From Eledone cirrhosa (Eukaryota; Mollusca; Cephalopoda; Octopoda; Eledonidae), in NCBI GenBank assembly GCA_964016885.1, contig OZ024743.1, positions 190,434,640-190,498,639 of the forward strand: a stretch of 64,000 bases of DNA, given 5' to 3'. The translations under genes and the position numbers were made by a program. The first letter of the stretch is position 1. Every line of letters starts with the position of its first letter. The notes under the pieces were generated by a model that saw nothing but the letters and a program-made list of their open reading frames with translations, did not search any database and was not told where the DNA came from. Below are positions 1-11,378 of this stretch, piece after piece.

Positions 1-1140
1 TAGAATACTTAGCTGTGTACAGTAACTGGTTTGAAAGAGCGGTTGCCGGTCCGGCAGAAATTAGAAATTGGAATAAATGCTCTGAAATAGCGATATATAT
101 GTGAATATAGACATAGAATATTCGAAAATATTCTGTATGTTTATAATAAACATTTTGAAGACCTAATCGCTATAGAATAGAATACGTCACGTATTACAAT
201 TAGATTCTCGATAAAAGCAAGGGAAGTAATCTACGCGTTTCATTCTTGTTAGAAATCATCAGGACTACATATCCAGTGCTTTTATCGAGAATGACACAGC
301 TAGAGACTTATAGAATACTTAGCTGTGTACAGTAACTGGTTTGAAAGAGCGGTTGCCGGTCCGGCAGAAATTAGAAATTGGAATAAATGCTCTGAAATAG
401 CGATATATATGTGAATATAGACATAGAATATTCGAAAATATTCTGTATGTTTATAATAAACATTTTGAAGACCTAATCGCTATAGAATAGAATACGTCAC
501 GTATTACAATTAGATTCTCGATAAAAGCAAGGGAAGTAATCTACGCGTTTCATTCTTGTTAGAAATCATCAGGACTACATATCCAGTGCTTTTATCGAGA
601 ATGACACAGCTAGAGACTTATAGAATACTTAGCTGTGTACAGTAACTGGTTTGAAAGAGCGGTTGCCGGTCCGGCAGAAATTAGAAATTGGAATAAATGC
701 TCTGAAATAGCGATATATATGTGAATATAGACATAGAATATTCGAAAATATTCTGTATGTTTATAATAAACATTTTGAAGACCTAATCGCTATAGAATAG
801 AATACGTCACGTATTACAATTAGATTCTCGATAAAAGCAAGGGAAGTAATCTACGCGTTTCATTCTTGTTAGAAATCATCAGGACTACATATCCAGTGCT
901 TTTATCGAGAATGACACAGCTAGAGACTTATAGAATACTTAGCTGTGTACAGTAACTGGTTTGAAAGAGCGGTTGCCGGTCCGGCAGAAATTAGAAATTG
1001 GAATAAATGCTCTGAAATAGCGATATATATGTGAATATAGACATAGAATATTCGAAAATATTCTGTATGTTTATAATAAACATTTTGAAGACCTAATCGC
1101 TATAGAATAGAATACGTCACGTATTACAATTAGATTCTCG
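1..1140 (-). repeat. 310-bp ribozyme satellite array, left arm (ribozyme sense on minus strand)
   Basis: A tandem repeat with an exact 310-bp period: the monomer start tagaatacttagctg recurs at 1, 311, 621 and 931. Three full monomers and a 210-bp partial one are present, and the array continues past the left edge of the window. I see no differences between units by eye. No reading frame of useful length exists, so the repeat is non-coding. Read on the minus strand, each full unit carries a type I hammerhead ribozyme. The partial fourth unit breaks off at 1140 inside the ribozyme's outer stem, where the array flips orientation. Confidence 0.97.
204..292 (-). ncRNA. Type I hammerhead ribozyme, minus strand (further copies at 514-602 and 824-912)
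   Basis: Read on the minus strand, the outer stem I is a perfect 16-bp pair (277-292 with 204-219). It is followed by an asymmetric internal loop and a 6-bp inner stem I containing one G-U pair. The core CTGATGA lies at 262-256, a 4-bp stem II with loop AACA follows, then GAAA at 241-238, and a self-complementary ACGCGT stem III at 238-233. The predicted cleavage is after A232, just before G231. The second and third monomers repeat it exactly at +310 and +620. The weak point is a U-U opposition at the base of stem II, where most hammerheads have G-C. Confidence 0.85.
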
Positions 1141-1165
1141 TAGTCCTGTAGTCCTGATGATTTCT
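1130..1165. other. Head-to-head inversion junction of the satellite
   Basis: The left array reads ...ttagattctcg to 1140 and the inverted array starts at 1141 with tagtcctgtagtcctgatga. An 8-bp direct duplication, TAGTCCTG twice, sits at the break. Ribozyme-sense transcription would diverge from this point: leftwards on minus, rightwards on plus. The first plus-strand ribozyme (core 1154-1160) keeps the 6-bp inner stem I, but its 16-nt outer stem I strand is lost to the junction. Confidence 0.9.
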
Positions 1166-1212
1166 AACAAGAATGAAACGCGTAGATTACTTCCCTTGCT
1201 TTTATCGAGAAT
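1148..1212 (+). ncRNA. Hammerhead ribozyme truncated at the inversion junction
   Basis: This is the first plus-strand ribozyme. Inner stem I (1148-1153 with 1185-1190), CTGATGA (1154-1160), stem II, GAAA and ACGCGTA (to 1184) are all intact, but the upstream half of the 16-bp outer stem and its internal loop are missing because the array was inverted here. It may therefore be less active than its neighbours. Confidence 0.75.
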
Positions 1213-1433
1213 CTAATTGTAATACGTGACGTATTCTATTCTATAGCGATTAGGTCTTCAAAATGTTTATTATAAACATACAGAATATTTTCGAATATTC
1301 TATGTCTATATTCACATATATATCGCTATTTCAGAGCATTTATTCCAATTTCTAATTTCTGCCGGACCGGCAACCGCTCTTTCAAACCAGTTACTGTACA
1401 CAGCTAAGTATTCTATAAGTCTCTAGCTGTGTC

Positions 1434-1522
1434 ATTCTCGATAAAAGCACTGGATATGTAGTCCTGATGATTTCTAACAAGAATGAAACGCGTAGATTAC
1501 TTCCCTTGCTTTTATCGAGAAT
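1434..1522 (+). ncRNA. Type I hammerhead ribozyme, first complete plus-strand copy (18 more at +310 steps, last at 7014-7102)
   Basis: Elements in order: outer stem I ATTCTCGATAAAAGCA (1434-1449) pairs perfectly with 1507-1522. The internal loop CTGGATAT (1450-1457) faces TTCCCT (1501-1506). Inner stem I GTAGTC (1458-1463) pairs with GATTAC (1495-1500). The core CTGATGA is at 1464-1470. Stem II is TTCT/AGAA with loop AACA (1471-1484). GAAA is at 1485-1488. The self-complementary stem III ACGCGT is at 1488-1493, and A1494 is the cleavage-site nucleotide (position 17). Cleavage is predicted between 1494 and 1495, and in general after 1184+310n for n=0-19. A loop-bearing stem I facing a stem II loop, plus a very short or palindromic stem III, is the layout of newt and schistosome satellite ribozymes and of retrozymes. 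The ACGCGT palindrome suggests activity as a dimer. Confidence 0.87.
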
Positions 1523-4500
1523 CTAATTGTAATACGTGACGTATTCTATTCTATAGCGATTAGGTCTTCAAAATGTTTATTATAAACATACAGAATATTT
1601 TCGAATATTCTATGTCTATATTCACATATATATCGCTATTTCAGAGCATTTATTCCAATTTCTAATTTCTGCCGGACCGGCAACCGCTCTTTCAAACCAG
1701 TTACTGTACACAGCTAAGTATTCTATAAGTCTCTAGCTGTGTCATTCTCGATAAAAGCACTGGATATGTAGTCCTGATGATTTCTAACAAGAATGAAACG
1801 CGTAGATTACTTCCCTTGCTTTTATCGAGAATCTAATTGTAATACGTGACGTATTCTATTCTATAGCGATTAGGTCTTCAAAATGTTTATTATAAACATA
1901 CAGAATATTTTCGAATATTCTATGTCTATATTCACATATATATCGCTATTTCAGAGCATTTATTCCAATTTCTAATTTCTGCCGGACCGGCAACCGCTCT
2001 TTCAAACCAGTTACTGTACACAGCTAAGTATTCTATAAGTCTCTAGCTGTGTCATTCTCGATAAAAGCACTGGATATGTAGTCCTGATGATTTCTAACAA
2101 GAATGAAACGCGTAGATTACTTCCCTTGCTTTTATCGAGAATCTAATTGTAATACGTGACGTATTCTATTCTATAGCGATTAGGTCTTCAAAATGTTTAT
2201 TATAAACATACAGAATATTTTCGAATATTCTATGTCTATATTCACATATATATCGCTATTTCAGAGCATTTATTCCAATTTCTAATTTCTGCCGGACTTG
2301 CAACCGCTCTTTCAAACCAGTTACTGTACACAGCTAAGTATTCTATAAGTCTCTAGCTGTGTCATTCTCGATAAAAGCACTGGATATGTAGTCCTGATGA
2401 TTTCTAACAAGAATGAAACGCGTAGATTACTTCCCTTGCTTTTATCGAGAATCTAATTGTAATACGTGACGTATTCTATTCTATAGCGATTAGGTCTTCA
2501 AAATGTTTATTATAAACATACAGAATATTTTCGAATATTCTATGTCTATATTCACATATATATCGCTATTTCAGAGCATTTATTCCAATTTCTAATTTCT
2601 GCCGGACCGGCAACCGCTCTTTCAAACCAGTTACTGTACACAGCTAAGTATTCTATAAGTCTCTAGCTGTGTCATTCTCGATAAAAGCACTGGATATGTA
2701 GTCCTGATGATTTCTAACAAGAATGAAACGCGTAGATTACTTCCCTTGCTTTTATCGAGAATCTAATTGTAATACGTGACGTATTCTATTCTATAGCGAT
2801 TAGGTCTTCAAAATGTTTATTATAAACATACAGAATATTTTCGAATATTCTATGTCTATATTCACATATATATCGCTATTTCAGAGCATTTATTCCAATT
2901 TCTAATTTCTGCCGGACCGGCAACCGCTCTTTCAAACCAGTTACTGTACACAGCTAAGTATTCTATAAGTCTCTAGCTGTGTCATTCTCGATAAAAGCAC
3001 TGGATATGTAGTCCTGATGATTTCTAACAAGAATGAAACGCGTAGATTACTTCCCTTGCTTTTATCGAGAATCTAATTGTAATACGTGACGTATTCTATT
3101 CTATAGCGATTAGGTCTTCAAAATGTTTATTATAAACATACAGAATATTTTCGAATATTCTATGTCTATATTCACATATATATCGCTATTTCAGAGCATT
3201 TATTCCAATTTCTAATTTCTGCCGGACCGGCAACCGCTCTTTCAAACCAGTTACTGTACACAGCTAAGTATTCTATAAGTCTCTAGCTGTGTCATTCTCG
3301 ATAAAAGCACTGGATATGTAGTCCTGATGATTTCTAACAAGAATGAAACGCGTAGATTACTTCCCTTGCTTTTATCGAGAATCTAATTGTAATACGTGAC
3401 GTATTCTATTCTATAGCGATTAGGTCTTCAAAATGTTTATTATAAACATACAGAATATTTTCGAATATTCTATGTCTATATTCACATATATATCGCTATT
3501 TCAGAGCATTTATTCCAATTTCTAATTTCTGCCGGACCGGCAACCGCTCTTTCAAACCAGTTACTGTACACAGCTAAGTATTCTATAAGTCTCTAGCTGT
3601 GTCATTCTCGATAAAAGCACTGGATATGTAGTCCTGATGATTTCTAACAAGAATGAAACGCGTAGATTACTTCCCTTGCTTTTATCGAGAATCTAATTGT
3701 AATACGTGACGTATTCTATTCTATAGCGATTAGGTCTTCAAAATGTTTATTATAAACATACAGAATATTTTCGAATATTCTATGTCTATATTCACATATA
3801 TATCGCTATTTCAGAGCATTTATTCCAATTTCTAATTTCTGCCGGACCGGCAACCGCTCTTTCAAACCAGTTACTGTACACAGCTAAGTATTCTATAAGT
3901 CTCTAGCTGTGTCATTCTCGATAAAAGCACTGGATATGTAGTCCTGATGATTTCTAACAAGAATGAAACGCGTAGATTACTTCCCTTGCTTTTATCGAGA
4001 ATCTAATTGTAATACGTGACGTATTCTATTCTATAGCGATTAGGTCTTCAAAATGTTTATTATAAACATACAGAATATTTTCGAATATTCTATGTCTATA
4101 TTCACATATATATCGCTATTTCAGAGCATTTATTCCAATTTCTAATTTCTGCCGGACCGGCAACCGCTCTTTCAAACCAGTTACTGTACACAGCTAAGTA
4201 TTCTATAAGTCTCTAGCTGTGTCATTCTCGATAAAAGCACTGGATATGTAGTCCTGATGATTTCTAACAAGAATGAAACGCGTAGATTACTTCCCTTGCT
4301 TTTATCGAGAATCTAATTGTAATACGTGACGTATTCTATTCTATAGCGATTAGGTCTTCAAAATGTTTATTATAAACATACAGAATATTTTCGAATATTC
4401 TATGTCTATATTCACATATATATCGCTATTTCAGAGCATTTATTCCAATTTCTAATTTCTGCCGGACCGGCAACCGCTCTTTCAAACCAGTTACTGTACA

Positions 4501-7202
4501 CAGCTAAGTATTCTATAAGTCTCTAGCTGTGTCATTCTCGATAAAAGCACTGGATATGTAGTCCTGATGATTTCTAACAAGAATGAAACGCGTAGATTAC
4601 TTCCCTTGCTTTTATCGAGAATCTAATTGTAATACGTGACGTATTCTATTCTATAGCGATTAGGTCTTCAAAATGTTTATTATAAACATACAGAATATTT
4701 TCGAATATTCTATGTCTATATTCACATATATATCGCTATTTCAGAGCATTTATTCCAATTTCTAATTTCTGCCGGACCGGCAACCGCTCTTTCAAACCAG
4801 TTACTGTACACAGCTAAGTATTCTATAAGTCTCTAGCTGTGTCATTCTCGATAAAAGCACTGGATATGTAGTCCTGATGATTTCTAACAAGAATGAAACG
4901 CGTAGATTACTTCCCTTGCTTTTATCGAGAATCTAATTGTAATACGTGACGTATTCTATTCTATAGCGATTAGGTCTTCAAAATGTTTATTATAAACATA
5001 CAGAATATTTTCGAATATTCTATGTCTATATTCACATATATATCGCTATTTCAGAGCATTTATTCCAATTTCTAATTTCTGCCGGACCGGCAACCGCTCT
5101 TTCAAACCAGTTACTGTACACAGCTAAGTATTCTATAAGTCTCTAGCTGTGTCATTCTCGATAAAAGCACTGGATATGTAGTCCTGATGATTTCTAACAA
5201 GAATGAAACGCGTAGATTACTTCCCTTGCTTTTATCGAGAATCTAATTGTAATACGTGACGTATTCTATTCTATAGCGATTAGGTCTTCAAAATGTTTAT
5301 TATAAACATACAGAATATTTTCGAATATTCTATGTCTATATTCACATATATATCGCTATTTCAGAGCATTTATTCCAATTTCTAATTTCTGCCGGACTTG
5401 CAACCGCTCTTTCAAACCAGTTACTGTACACAGCTAAGTATTCTATAAGTCTCTAGCTGTGTCATTCTCGATAAAAGCACTGGATATGTAGTCCTGATGA
5501 TTTCTAACAAGAATGAAACGCGTAGATTACTTCCCTTGCTTTTATCGAGAATCTAATTGTAATACGTGACGTATTCTATTCTATAGCGATTAGGTCTTCA
5601 AAATGTTTATTATAAACATACAGAATATTTTCGAATATTCTATGTCTATATTCACATATATATCGCTATTTCAGAGCATTTATTCCAATTTCTAATTTCT
5701 GCCGGACCGGCAACCGCTCTTTCAAACCAGTTACTGTACACAGCTAAGTATTCTATAAGTCTCTAGCTGTGTCATTCTCGATAAAAGCACTGGATATGTA
5801 GTCCTGATGATTTCTAACAAGAATGAAACGCGTAGATTACTTCCCTTGCTTTTATCGAGAATCTAATTGTAATACGTGACGTATTCTATTCTATAGCGAT
5901 TAGGTCTTCAAAATGTTTATTATAAACATACAGAATATTTTCGAATATTCTATGTCTATATTCACATATATATCGCTATTTCAGAGCATTTATTCCAATT
6001 TCTAATTTCTGCCGGACCGGCAACCGCTCTTTCAAACCAGTTACTGTACACAGCTAAGTATTCTATAAGTCTCTAGCTGTGTCATTCTCGATAAAAGCAC
6101 TGGATATGTAGTCCTGATGATTTCTAACAAGAATGAAACGCGTAGATTACTTCCCTTGCTTTTATCGAGAATCTAATTGTAATACGTGACGTATTCTATT
6201 CTATAGCGATTAGGTCTTCAAAATGTTTATTATAAACATACAGAATATTTTCGAATATTCTATGTCTATATTCACATATATATCGCTATTTCAGAGCATT
6301 TATTCCAATTTCTAATTTCTGCCGGACCGGCAACCGCTCTTTCAAACCAGTTACTGTACACAGCTAAGTATTCTATAAGTCTCTAGCTGTGTCATTCTCG
6401 ATAAAAGCACTGGATATGTAGTCCTGATGATTTCTAACAAGAATGAAACGCGTAGATTACTTCCCTTGCTTTTATCGAGAATCTAATTGTAATACGTGAC
6501 GTATTCTATTCTATAGCGATTAGGTCTTCAAAATGTTTATTATAAACATACAGAATATTTTCGAATATTCTATGTCTATATTCACATATATATCGCTATT
6601 TCAGAGCATTTATTCCAATTTCTAATTTCTGCCGGACCGGCAACCGCTCTTTCAAACCAGTTACTGTACACAGCTAAGTATTCTATAAGTCTCTAGCTGT
6701 GTCATTCTCGATAAAAGCACTGGATATGTAGTCCTGATGATTTCTAACAAGAATGAAACGCGTAGATTACTTCCCTTGCTTTTATCGAGAATCTAATTGT
6801 AATACGTGACGTATTCTATTCTATAGCGATTAGGTCTTCAAAATGTTTATTATAAACATACAGAATATTTTCGAATATTCTATGTCTATATTCACATATA
6901 TATCGCTATTTCAGAGCATTTATTCCAATTTCTAATTTCTGCCGGACCGGCAACCGCTCTTTCAAACCAGTTACTGTACACAGCTAAGTATTCTATAAGT
7001 CTCTAGCTGTGTCATTCTCGATAAAAGCACTGGATATGTAGTCCTGATGATTTCTAACAAGAATGAAACGCGTAGATTACTTCCCTTGCTTTTATCGAGA
7101 ATCTAATTGTAATACGTGACGTATTCTATTCTATAGCGATTAGGTCTTCAAAATGTTTATTATAAACATACAGAATATTTTCGAATATTCTATGTCTATA
7201 TT

Positions 7203-7204
<2 letters not shown>

Positions 7205-7273
<69 letters not shown>
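7205..7273. repeat. (TA)n microsatellite bounding the satellite array
   Basis: About 69 bp of uninterrupted TA. It begins exactly at the catatatat motif of the satellite monomer, so it looks like an expansion of a monomer-internal seed, followed by degenerate TATG/TGTA repeats to about 7325. Confidence 0.95.
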
Positions 7274-7276
<3 letters not shown>

Positions 7277-7325
7277 TATATATGCATATATGTATGTTTA
7301 TATATGTATGTGTGTCACATACATA

Positions 7326-9005
7326 TTTACAATTATGATTTATTTTCCTATCGTTCAATATTATTAGCTAGGGATTGGTCTAAAGCCAATTGACTAGACC
7401 TTAGTATATGAATGTTTCTTATTTTACGAATAAAACAGGATAAAGAAGCAATGCTGCGCCTCGGGGTGGAGGTGAATTGAAAATCTACAAACTCAAATCT
7501 GTAAGGCATTGAATTAAATTCAGTAGACGTTTTTTTTTCTTCTTCCATGCACACGCATATAAACAACAATAATTACAAATATAATTACAATATTAATAAA
7601 ATACTTCCTACGTACGTTATGATAGAATGTACTAACAATACTTATGAGACCGTCTGCAGAGTAAGACCTACTAATATGGTTAATTGGACTGAAAGGTTCT
7701 ATCAGCAAGCTTTATAATAAAAAGGAATTTTTCCAAGTACATAAGCCAATGAATTCAATAGATGTAATTTAACTGACAGATTTCTGCTGGAAGCAAAAGC
7801 TTGACATCTTTCCCCTTAGAGATTAGATAACTTAATCCAGAATGTTCATGTCATGTCTATATCAATTAGCACTTCGAATCTGACATACATTTAATCTTGT
7901 CAACTACTTGAGAAAGGTCTGGGCTATTAAGAATCACTGATTTCTAGAGTGTATCTCCAAATATTGCCAAGGTGGTCGGTCGATTGCTTGAAATGGACAT
8001 TTGTCATGGTCTTTCAGAAGCCTTCATTGTGTTATTTGATAGATTATTACATTGTGATTGTAATCGAATTAATTCCAATAATATTATAAATGATTAATAT
8101 GATTGCACTTATTTGAACAACTTGCTATCTAGAACTAGGATAACACAGAGAGAATTAACTATTGTCTACCTATTTTTATGGTGGTGCATATCATTGCTTT
8201 TTCTCTCGTATTTCTTCTAGACAGAATGGTGAAGAAGGCTGTATTGTGTCTTTGTAGTACATGTATTAAAATAGTAGGCTTAGTGAGAAATACATTCAAA
8301 TCTATAAAATAAATACTTGTAATATACTAGAGTTTTTTTATTACAATCATTAGTCATACTTGCATTGCGTGTTGTTACTGCATTAGGTTGTTGCTATATA
8401 TGTTAAATTGGAAGTACTTTTCTTAACATGAGTTCTGTGGCAAATAATGATATTTTCTGTATGTCGCATATATTTGTAAGTTCTGAGGTTTCGGTTATAT
8501 ATCTCCATGAGTGTGTATTTTCCATTATTATTCTCAAAGTAAATATTTTAGGAACTGTTTCCGTTTTCATCATCTATATTCAGATTATGCTTTTCTCCAG
8601 ATCTTTATATTGTGATAATTTTTCCATTTCCTAGAGTGATATATTGTTGTATGTTGTGACTGATGATACATCGATTAGAATGTATATCTTTTGGAATCTT
8701 TGAGTATAATATCTTGTGGTTGGTTTTGATATCTCTGTGTCATATACCAGAATAATGTTGTTTTGTCATTCTCTGACACATTTCCTAGTGTATGATTGCA
8801 CCACCACTTTTCTGTTGGAATGTCATAATGCTGAAATACATTCCAGTGTATATATATTCCAAATATGTAACATCTGTGGATATGTGTGAGTTGTTATGGC
8901 TAAGCCTTGACAGCAAGACAATTTGGTTAAATTCTTCTTCCCCGCTCAAACATATTTAGCAGCTACTGTTTTTTACTTCATTCTGTACTTTCTGGCTGAG
9001 AGATT
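7326..9005. other. AT-rich stretch with no recognised feature
   Basis: Nothing I can support: no long reading frame with protein-like composition, no SINE boxes, no tandem structure. Confidence 0.6.
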
Positions 9006-9500
9006 TTGATAGAAACATTCTGCATGCTCTCGTCCAGTGTCAGTGCTGACTTGTGGCGATTTATCGAACTGCTGTTGTCTATCTGCAGACTCAATCGTAA
9101 AGATTTCCCCGCTGCCTTACCTTTGTCAGGAAGGGCGGTCAGGCTTCCCTTGACTGATAGCTATGGCGAGAGAGGTTTCGGGTTACATGAGAATGAAAAG
9201 ACTGAAGACACACGGATTCTTCAGTCAAGCCCTCGTTGACATTTTCAAGTTCATCATGGAAAGGATATTGAGAAATAAAAGATAAGTGCTGACTACACCT
9301 CGGTCTATTTGTTAAAAGGTCGGTGAATGAAGCGATAATGGCCCGAGTGATTGCGCTTACTCTAAAATGGGTCTGTAGGCTGGAAAAGTGATGGGTATTT
9401 GTGTATGGTGCCTTTTGGGTAAGGACATAACGAAGCTGTAGGATTATTTTAATTACACCTAAGACGTGTTCTCCCAGTTGGGGAACTCTGTTATTATTTA
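9006..9500 (+). pseudogene. LINE-A relic: C-terminal end of ORF2 plus 3' UTR
   Basis: The stretch at about 9018-9062 reads as the HALVQC...DLW part of the C-terminal zinc knuckle of the LINE-A reverse transcriptase. Further matches to the downstream parts of the intact-frame copy at 34.8-37.1 kb follow, such as the segment equivalent to INFFKFHL at about 9235-9260. The alignment is broken by many frameshifts and stops. It ends near a gttattatttatt tail, matching the ATT-rich end of the family. This is an old 5'-truncated copy with no coding potential. Confidence 0.7.
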
Positions 9501-10020
9501 TTGCTATCTTGTTACCCATCAGCTGAAATGAGAACACAAAAAGGTAAATAAGTGAATATATATTGAATTTTTTTTACTTTTTGAAATTGTACAAACGTCC
9601 ACAAATTGTACAAAATGTTTTTTATATGTATATAGTGTTAAGACTTTAGAATATTCTGGAAGGTGCATGCGTCTCATATTGTTTCGACAATAGTAGTTTC
9701 GCCCAATGAGTGATACTTGTCCTAATTTCGACCAATCCATTTTGCTTGCCAAATATTTGCACATCTTCCTTTTTCGTGTGTGGATTATTTTACGTTGCTT
9801 TAGTTGTAATATTTAGTTGTAATATTTAACCCTTTTCCCTTTGTGTTGTATATCTTTGTCAGTCTATCCTTGGTATCTATGTTTTGTAGTGACCCGTTTA
9901 ATAAAGACTTAGGTTTCCCGATGTTCATTCTTATTTTCTTGATTTGACCATTCAAAAGCTTCTTCCACCAAGGTTCTGTCATTTCTCGTCTATTTTCCCT
10001 TATTATTACTATTATTATCA

Positions 10021-10209
10021 TTAGTATCAGTTGAGCGTCGGACAACGTGCTTCACGGTAAAGTTACGGCTCTTTACGTTCTAAGTTCAAATACTGTCGAG
10101 GTTATCTTTGCCTTTCATCTTTACGAAGTCGATGAAATAAAGTACCAGTAATGCACTGGGTTCAATTTCATCGATTTTCCCCTGCCCAAAATATTCTGGC
10201 CTTGTGTCA
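10021..10209 (+). mobile_element. tRNA-related SINE (octopus OR-like), diverged
   Basis: It follows the SINE pattern seen elsewhere in the window: a degenerate head (agcgtcggacaacgtgctt), a B-box-like segment (aagttcaaatactgtcgagg), then ctttcatctttacgaagtcgat, agtaccagtaatgcactggg and a tail resembling ctggccttgtg. It belongs to the longer-tailed form with ttcaatttcatcgatttt after the gcactggg motif. Confidence 0.8.
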
Positions 10210-10289
10210 GAGGGTTGGGCCTGCCATGGCTAATGATGCACAAACATGCGCTGAGGCTGTGACAACTCCTGATATTCTGCCTAAAAGGT

Positions 10290-11368
10290 GAACAGGTGTG
10301 GTCGCTATTTGTCAGACGAACCTTTCCGCAGCACATTTCTTCAACTGGGCTGCAGTCCTGTGTCAAACAGAGACTGAGACTGGGCGCCTGGAATCTGAAA
10401 TGTTTCCAGGCGCTCACTGCCCTCTACCAGGTGGGCAATGCTGTCAGTGGAACTTCCACTCAAGAGTTCTATAGAGGAATATTGGTGGGCAAGTGCAACG
10501 ACGTTCTCGGGGAGATTCTAGGTTCGACGAGAATGAACTAGTCAGTCTTTTCCGGAGGACTTTTCGAACCGGGGACTATGGACAATTTCCAGAAAACCGT
10601 CGCTTGGCAGTGCCACCGAGGAGCCCTGCCGTTCGAAATAAACTCTATAGACGCGTTATTGCTGTCAGACGGAGCTGTCCGAGATGTGCACAGAGCACAG
10701 AAACCGTTTTGCACGCACTCGTCCAGTGCCCGTGTATTGCTGAATTATGGAGTTATGTCGAACAACTATTGTCGCGTGGGGGACGGATCCGGCTATCGAC
10801 CGAGTCCATAGTGAAGATCGCCTCAACACCTTCTTTTGACCGAGAAGAGCAGGCGGTTTCCCCTGTCTGATAGATGTAGCGGAATAGGTTGTGTGGTGGA
10901 CGCGAATAAAAGATCTGAAGAGAGACACCTTCCAATTCGGTCGAGCCATCGTTAACTTTTTAAAGTTCCACTTGGGAAGGAAGATAAGGGTGGAGAGAGA
11001 ACTGATACTCCCCAGAAAATATTTTAACAGATAGGTGATTGTTGCGAGAATGGCCCGTGTGAATGGGCTCATTCTGAGCATGCGCATGTAAGCTGGAAAG
11101 ATAGGGGGAGATAGGAGCGCCCTCCTAGGGTGCTCTTGGAGATGAGGTTGGTTTGGGATTTATGGGGTTCCTCACGTCACCCCTCGATAGTATCCTCCCC
11201 TATTGGGGAATTTTGTTGCCGATATTTTTATTTTCTTTATTTGTTTTGTTATTTTGTTTACTCGATTCCATGTAAATACCCACTATCCACGTCTTTGTAT
11301 TATCCTTTGTGTTCAGCCTTTGTGGCCAATAATAAAGAAATCATTGCTATTATAATTATTATTATAAG
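10290..11368 (+). pseudogene. LINE-A relic: C-terminal third of ORF2 and 3' UTR
   Basis: Spread over shifting frames, this matches the end of the LINE-A ORF2: segments equivalent to ECLQALTALDQSGN (about 10398-10440), FYRGLVEGKSDDVLGE (10468-10520), MDNFQKSLAWQC (about 10578-10612), the zinc knuckle CPRCAQ...HALVQCP (about 10678-10732) and INFFKFHL (about 10953). The 3' UTR carries the family's 'cccctattggggaattttgttg' type sequence near 11198-11220. The element ends at 11330-11368 in aataataaagaaatcattgct followed by ATT repeats. It is 5'-truncated, with several frameshifts. Confidence 0.8.
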
Positions 11369-11378
11369 GTCTACCTTG

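Larger units (their letters stand above)
1141..7206 (+). repeat. 310-bp ribozyme satellite array, right arm (ribozyme sense on plus strand)
   Basis: The same 310-bp monomer in inverted orientation. The CTGATGA core recurs at 1154 and then every 310 bp to 7044, exactly 19 intervals with no net indel, giving 20 ribozyme copies and about 19.6 monomers. The only variant I found by eye is CCGG changed to CTTG at 2297-2300 and 5397-5400, two sites exactly 3100 bp (ten monomers) apart. The array ends where the monomer's own short catatatat run has expanded into a TA microsatellite. The monomer is full of inverted repeats, for example a 7-1-7 dyad at 1221-1235, an 8-bp stem with TTCG loop at 1282-1301 and a 9-bp pair at 1398-1406/1424-1432. 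Confidence 0.97.

Noticed and set aside
1..7206. CRISPR-like or palindromic phage-type repeat array
   Set aside because: There are no spacers: the whole 310-bp unit repeats, and the surrounding SINEs and LINEs are eukaryotic.
1141..7206. Possibility that the perfect array is only an assembly artefact
   Set aside because: It cannot be excluded for copy number or for the 3.1-kb variant spacing. The ribozyme motif itself is present in every unit and in both orientations, so the core finding does not depend on exact array length.
7140..7358. Open frames of repeating Tyr-Ile across TA and CA microsatellites (also near 28.2, 32.4, 51.6, 55.1 and 62.2 kb)
   Set aside because: Pure dinucleotide translation artefacts without codon structure or neighbours.
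10021..10120. Genuine tRNA gene at the SINE heads (also at 13075, 16811, 21983, 31812)
   Set aside because: A/B-box-like segments are followed by conserved SINE bodies and do not fold into a full cloverleaf with acceptor stem.
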